Source of the DNA: an uncultured Pseudomonadota bacterium
Lineage (GTDB): Bacteria; Pseudomonadota; Gammaproteobacteria; Steroidobacterales; Steroidobacteraceae
NCBI GenBank assembly: GCA_903927005.1
Contig: CAIYLH010000059.1
Location: 52,624 to 116,623 of the forward strand
Length of the DNA: 64,000 bases
Direction: 5' to 3'
Part shown: in pieces, positions 60,465 to 64,000 of the stretch
Position numbering within the stretch: position 1 is the stretch's first letter
How the letters are laid out: every line of letters starts with the position of its first letter
Program-made: the position numbers and the translations under genes
Notes under the pieces: generated by a model
What the model saw: only the letters and a program-made list of their open reading frames with translations
Databases searched by the model: none
What the model was told of the DNA's origin: nothing

Positions 60465-61054
60465 GGGGTTGCCTCACTTGCTGCCGGTCTGGCGCGCGCC
60501 AGCATTTCCTCGCGGAACACTGAGCGCGCGCGCTTGGGGCTCAGGCTCTCGTCAAAGTACGAAGCGGTGCGCAGGCCTACCAGCAATGCGTAGGCGACCT
60601 CTGCGGAATTGCGCGCCTCGATCTTGTTCGATGCGGTGGGTTCGAAAAGTTCCTGCAGGTAGGTCTTGCAGAACTGGTCTACGCCGATCTTTTCGCGCTG
60701 CAGTTCCTTGTCGTGAACGGCGACGCCGAAGCATTCGAGCATGAAGCCGATTTCCGACTTGTCCTCACTGGAGCCGCCGAAGAACAGCTCCGCGAGCAGG
60801 TCGATCTTTCGGTCCGCCGGCTCGTGCCTGAAACTGCCCATTCGCAGGATTATCCGCTCGATAATGTAGGAGAAATAATGCTGCAGGATCGAGTCAAGGC
60901 CTGGGAAATAGTACAGCAGGTGGCTGGGTGACATGTCGGCGGTACGCGCGACGTCGGCAAGCGTCGTTTTCGAGTAGCCCTGCTCGATGACGCACGCATG
61001 AAGCGCCTTGAAGATCGCTCGCCGGCGCTCGCCGGCACGTCCTGCCTGATGCAC
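60461..61054 (-). CDS. TetR-family regulator (paralog of the one at 35944)
   Basis: The 197-residue regulator has GYSKTTLADVARTADMSPSHLLYYFPG in the HTH and IGFMLECFGVAVHDKELQREK and QFCKTYLQELFE in the ligand domain, very close to the TetR at 35944. The start is a GTG with AGGA 7 bases upstream. It lies inside a leftward operon (crotonase, ACAD, SDR, TetR, amidohydrolase, ACAD) and so would control its own production through the box at 63912-63937. Its ligand is probably an acyl-CoA of the pathway; that is inference. Confidence 0.9.
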   Translation of the reverse strand: MHQAGRAGERRRAIFKALHACVIEQGYSKTTLADVARTADMSPSHLLYYFPGLDSILQHYFSYIIERIILRMGSFRHEPADRKIDLLAELFFGGSSEDKSEIGFMLECFGVAVHDKELQREKIGVDQFCKTYLQELFEPTASNKIEARNSAEVAYALLVGLRTASYFDESLSPKRARSVFREEMLARARPAASEATP

Positions 61055-61104
61055 GTTTGGGTTCCTGATGCTGCGCTAATGTCCCGCTGCCGTCCGTGCG
61101 GCCT

Positions 61105-61857
61105 TTAGAGCTTCGACGACTCGCCGCCGTCAATGACGAAGACGGCGCCGGTGACGAAGTTCGACTTCGGTGAGGCCAGGTAACACACCATCGGCCCAAT
61201 CTCCTCGTCTACACCCATCCGCTTCGCGGGGATCTTGCGAATCCGGCGCTCAAGCATTTCGGGCGAGTCGAGAACGGCCTGCTGGGCGCTCGTCTCGAAT
61301 GCCCCCGGGGCGATCGCGTTGACCTGCACACCCTTGCTCGCCCATTCGCCGGCCAGAGCCTTGGTGAACTGCAGCAACGCACCCTTCGAGGCGGAGTACG
61401 CGACCAGGGTTGGCTTGCCGAGGATGCCGGAGGTTGAGGCGATGTTGATGATCTTGCCGGAGCGGGCCGGAATCATGTGGCGACCGGCGGCACGCGCGAG
61501 CACGGCAGGCGCTGCGACGTTGACGGTGAACACTTCGTGCCAGACGCTCTCCGCCTGGTCCAGGAATGCACCGGCAGGTGCGATGCCGGCGTTGTTTACG
61601 ACGATATCCAGCCGACCGAACGCTGCGACAGCCTCGTCCGCGAGCGCGCCGACAGCGGCGAGGTCACGCATGTCGCAGGTGCGACCGCGGATCATGTCGG
61701 GGGCGGTGGCCTCCAGTTCGCGCAATTCCTGCTCAGAGCGTGCTGCAGCCAGAACGCGGACGCCCTGTTCCACCAGTGCCACGGCCATTGCGCGACCGAG
61801 ACCGCGACTTGCCCCGGTGACTATCGCGACCTTGCCGGTGAGTTGCAGGTCCATCAT
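61105..61857 (-). CDS. Short-chain dehydrogenase/reductase (BadH-like)
   Basis: The 250-residue SDR has TGASRGLG at 14-21, NNAG, Ser141, and Tyr154 and Lys158 in YSASK. Two ATGs overlap the stop of the upstream ACAD gene (ATGATG at 61857/61854, TGA at 61854-61856), showing translational coupling. GAGGA precedes. The setting beside a BadI-like crotonase and ACADs recalls 2-hydroxycyclohexanecarboxyl-CoA dehydrogenase (BadH), which makes the ketone that the crotonase would hydrolyse. Confidence 0.9.
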   Translation of the reverse strand: MMDLQLTGKVAIVTGASRGLGRAMAVALVEQGVRVLAAARSEQELRELEATAPDMIRGRTCDMRDLAAVGALADEAVAAFGRLDIVVNNAGIAPAGAFLDQAESVWHEVFTVNVAAPAVLARAAGRHMIPARSGKIINIASTSGILGKPTLVAYSASKGALLQFTKALAGEWASKGVQVNAIAPGAFETSAQQAVLDSPEMLERRIRKIPAKRMGVDEEIGPMVCYLASPKSNFVTGAVFVIDGGESSKL

Positions 61858-62987
61858 CGGACTTCCTCCGTCAGCTGCTTGGCGATGCCCAGACGCAGGA
61901 CTTCGGAGGCGCCCTCGTAGATGCGCATCGGCCGGGCCTGGCGGTACAGGCGTTCGATCTTCGAGTTCCGGATCAGGCCGAAGCGGCCCATCATCTGGAC
62001 GCAGCGATCGACGATCTTCGAGGCCGCTTCGGTTGCAGCCAGCTTTGCCATTGAGGAATGCGGCAAAGCGGCGGCGGGGTCGGCGACGGCGTAGGTCGCC
62101 GCGCGGTAGGTCAGCAGTTGCGCCATTTCGACTTCGGTCCAGCAATCGGCAAGCATCTGCGCGACCGGGCCGAGCTTGGCGAGGGGACGCCCGAACTGGA
62201 CGCGCGTGCGCGTATGGCGCACTGCCTCCTCGAGCGCGGCACGGGCAAGTCCGCAGGCGGCGCCGGCCACCGAGACCCGGAACACCGCCAGTGTCGCCAG
62301 CACGAGATCCATTCCCCGGCCGGGGGTGCCGAGGCGGGCACTCGCCGGCAGGGTGACGTTGTGGAAGACCATTTCGCCCAGTACGTGCGGCGCCATGATC
62401 ACAGGCGTTGGCGAAATCGATACGCCCTTGGTGTCCGCAGGGACGAGCACTACCGAGTAGGCTCCGGCTTCCTTCGCAAAGACGATGTAGAAGTCCGCCG
62501 CACCCGCGTTCGAGATGAAGGACTTTGAGCCGTGCAGGCGCAGGCCGCCGTCCGCGGTTTCGGTGAGCTCAGTCGCGACCCGCTTCAGGTCGGAGCCAAC
62601 GTCTTCCTCGGTGAGCGCCAGCGCCGCAAGCGCCTCGCCGCGGGCGACTTTGGGCAGCCACGTGTTGCGCTGCTCCTCCGAGCCGCCAACCGAGATCGCA
62701 TAGCTGCCGATGCCTTGCAGCGCGAACAGCGAGTCGAGGTGCGAGGAGGTGGCCATCAGAATTTCGCGCACCAGGCAGATCGCGAGCGGGTCCGGCTGCT
62801 CGTGCCGGCCGCCATAGGCCGCCGGCACCATCAGTGCGGCCAGTCCGCTCTTGCGCAGTGCAGCAAGCACGCCAGGATGCACTTCGCTCATCTCGTCGGC
62901 GGTCGCCGCAATAGGCTCCACGGCCCGGGCAAGTTCACGGGCCTCCGCCTGGATGGCCTTGTAGGCGGGTTCAAGTTCGAAATTCAT
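61854..62987 (-). CDS. Acyl-CoA dehydrogenase, MCAD-type active site
   Basis: The 377-residue flavoprotein has LAALALTEEDVGSDLKRVATEL and RTRVQFGRPLAKLGPVAQML. Its catalytic Glu is in the usual place (MRIYEGASEVLRLG), unlike the ACAD at 58257 in the same operon. AAGGGA lies about 8 bases before the ATG. It likely introduces the first or a later double bond in the acyl-CoA processed by this operon. Having one MCAD-type and one IVD-type enzyme suggests two different oxidation steps. Confidence 0.92.
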   Translation of the reverse strand: MNFELEPAYKAIQAEARELARAVEPIAATADEMSEVHPGVLAALRKSGLAALMVPAAYGGRHEQPDPLAICLVREILMATSSHLDSLFALQGIGSYAISVGGSEEQRNTWLPKVARGEALAALALTEEDVGSDLKRVATELTETADGGLRLHGSKSFISNAGAADFYIVFAKEAGAYSVVLVPADTKGVSISPTPVIMAPHVLGEMVFHNVTLPASARLGTPGRGMDLVLATLAVFRVSVAGAACGLARAALEEAVRHTRTRVQFGRPLAKLGPVAQMLADCWTEVEMAQLLTYRAATYAVADPAAALPHSSMAKLAATEAASKIVDRCVQMMGRFGLIRNSKIERLYRQARPMRIYEGASEVLRLGIAKQLTEEVR

Positions 62988-63037
62988 GCGGACGTCCCTT
63001 GGATATTGTCAGGCGAGAGCTGCAGTAAGGCCCGGTT

Positions 63038-63817
63038 TTACGGGGTCTTCTTCTTGCGGCCGTCGAACTGTGCCTTGCGCTTTTCCATGAACGCCGTGGC
63101 ACCTTCAATCATGTCCTTTGAGCCGATAGCCTGCACCAGCATTCCGAGCCCCGACTGGTACGAGTCGCGGAGCTTGTTCCACCAGACGTTCGAGCTGATC
63201 TTGGCAATTTCCAGATAGCGGGGACTCATGCCTAGCAGTTCGTCCGCCCACTTGGTTACTTCCGCCTCGAGCTGATCGGCCGGCACTACCCGGTTGATCC
63301 AGCCCATTTCCAAGGCTTCCTTGGCGGGGTAGCGGCGGCACATGAATGCCACTTCCTTGGCGCGCTTCTCGCCAATGTTCATTGCCAGGAAGTTGGTGCC
63401 GCCGAGCACCGGCGCGCTGCCGACACGCACGCCGGTCTGGCCGAAGGTGGCGTTCTCTGCCGCAATAGCCAGGTCACAGGCTACAACGAGTTCGTTTCCA
63501 CCGCCGGCGGCGGCGCCATTGACTGCCGCGATCACCGGGCGCGGGCTCATGCGGATGGCCTCGTACAGGTGCAGTGAGCCGTAGAACATGCTGCGCAGTG
63601 CTTCCGCGTCGGGATTACTCAGATTGGCGAGGTAGCCGCCGGCGCAGAATGCCTTGCCGGTTCCGGTGATGACAATTACACCGGCGTCGACGGATCCTTC
63701 GATTGCGGCGATCAGCTCCTTAGCCATCGACGCGTCGTATGAGTTCATCCGGTCCGGACGGTTAAGGCGAATCCACGACACCTCGCCACGGCGCTCGACC
63801 ACTACATCAGCCATCAT
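63038..63817 (-). CDS. Crotonase of the MenB/BadI type
   Basis: The 259-residue crotonase starts MMADVVVERRGE; the second ATG (63814) sits better against AGGGGG. Glu109 is retained in GGGNELVV, but the second hydratase Glu is replaced by Gly129 in FGQTGVRVG, as in MenB and BadI. EKRAKEVAFMCRRYPAKEALEMGWINRVVP strongly recalls BadI (2-ketocyclohexanecarboxyl-CoA hydrolase). The Asp of MenB's VGSFDGG is replaced (VGSAPVLGG), so chemistry may differ. It leads the operon and would be the ring-opening enzyme. The conserved box at 63912 lies 95 bases upstream. Confidence 0.9.
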   Translation of the reverse strand: MMADVVVERRGEVSWIRLNRPDRMNSYDASMAKELIAAIEGSVDAGVIVITGTGKAFCAGGYLANLSNPDAEALRSMFYGSLHLYEAIRMSPRPVIAAVNGAAAGGGNELVVACDLAIAAENATFGQTGVRVGSAPVLGGTNFLAMNIGEKRAKEVAFMCRRYPAKEALEMGWINRVVPADQLEAEVTKWADELLGMSPRYLEIAKISSNVWWNKLRDSYQSGLGMLVQAIGSKDMIEGATAFMEKRKAQFDGRKKKTP

Positions 63818-63893
63818 TGCCCCCTGCGCTTTTAATTGCGGTTTCTTGAGAATTCATAGGTGCCTGCGCCACGGCGTTACCGGCCTGCGGCGC

Positions 63894-63899
63894 TTGACA
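63894..63899 (+). promoter_or_regulatory. Candidate rightward -35 element
   Basis: TTGACA lies 12 bases before the conserved TetR box, exactly as at 36703. The -10 17 bases on reads AAAATT, a weak match. The gene it would serve lies beyond the window. Confidence 0.45.
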
Positions 63900-63911
63900 T
63901 TCCCCGTAGTC

Positions 63912-63937
63912 TGTGGAAAATTTGAACAAAGTTCAAG
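63912..63937. promoter_or_regulatory. Candidate TetR operator, copy 2
   Basis: This box matches 36721-36746 in 23 of 26 bases and has the perfect inverted repeat TTGAAC-AAA-GTTCAA. It lies 95 bases upstream of the crotonase start, before the operon that contains the TetR at 60461. Confidence 0.7.
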
Positions 63938-64000
63938 GCTTGCTTGATAACAGCAAGTAACCATTGTTGAGGGGGGTGGTCTGGTGGCTGGTAGCGGCCG

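Noticed and set aside
1..64000. Mobile elements, CRISPR arrays, tRNA or rRNA genes
   Set aside because: I looked for transposase motifs, regularly spaced direct repeats, and tRNA/rRNA-like sequence and saw none; a covariance-model scan would be needed to exclude small RNAs.

Overview
The window is a high-GC stretch of bacterial chromosome with dense coding and mostly short intergenic gaps. Outer-membrane TonB-dependent receptors, an LpxA acyltransferase, an FkpA-type FKBP, MscL and EamA/MFS carriers point to a Gram-negative proteobacterium. Many acyl-CoA dehydrogenases, crotonases, CoA ligases and TonB receptors suggest a metabolically broad gammaproteobacterium of the Steroidobacter/Nevskiales type. 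That placement is an inference from gene content. I saw no rRNA, tRNA, IS element, prophage or CRISPR array.

Layout. 1-16.6 kb is mixed housekeeping and detoxification: a truncated TonB receptor, an alpha/beta hydrolase, a solitary lpxA-like gene, an FAD amine oxidase, an IMPase, two pirins around a metallo-beta-lactamase-fold hydrolase, mscL, homocysteine methyltransferase, GST, FKBP, a UDG-like protein, a PsiF-repeat protein, an S10 carboxypeptidase and RidA. 16.5-28.2 kb looks like one regulon. A leftward operon (CaiB CoA-transferase, isochorismatase-fold amidase, EamA exporter) diverges from a rightward one (HMG-CoA lyase-like, HyuA, HyuB), followed by a GntR/FCD regulator and a TonB receptor. 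Near-identical TTGTATACAA palindromes lie before three of the transcription starts. 28.5-35.0 kb holds an AraC regulator diverging from a fused isobutyryl-CoA mutase (IcmF) and an acyl-CoA dehydrogenase. 35-36.6 kb is a TetR-crotonase pair.

36.9-40.0 kb carries F420 genes: cofC and a convergent cofD, with 6-phosphogluconate dehydrogenase between them. 40.4-42.9 kb is a tightly coupled four-gene set (two MaoC-type subunits, a thiolase-fold protein without the thiolase cysteine, and a DUF35 zinc-ribbon protein) resembling the hydratase/retro-aldolase module of steroid side-chain breakdown. A third TonB receptor follows. 46-53 kb has a TetR gene, an SDR, an ABM-domain protein, two acyl-CoA ligases, an acyl-CoA dehydrogenase and a MaoC hydratase. 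53.5-58.3 kb has a TetR gene, two SnoaL-like proteins, a hydrolase and an MFS carrier. 58.3-63.8 kb is a leftward operon (BadI/MenB-like crotonase, two acyl-CoA dehydrogenases, SDR, TetR, amidohydrolase) that looks like an alicyclic-acid degradation cluster. Its TetR is a paralog of the one at 36 kb, and the two loci share a nearly identical 26-bp promoter element.

Taken together the window reads as a set of separately regulated CoA-dependent catabolic modules, several paired with their own outer-membrane receptor and local repressor. The best candidates for something undescribed are the GntR regulon at 16.5-28.2 kb, the paralogous TetR circuits, and the retro-aldolase and alicyclic-acid clusters.
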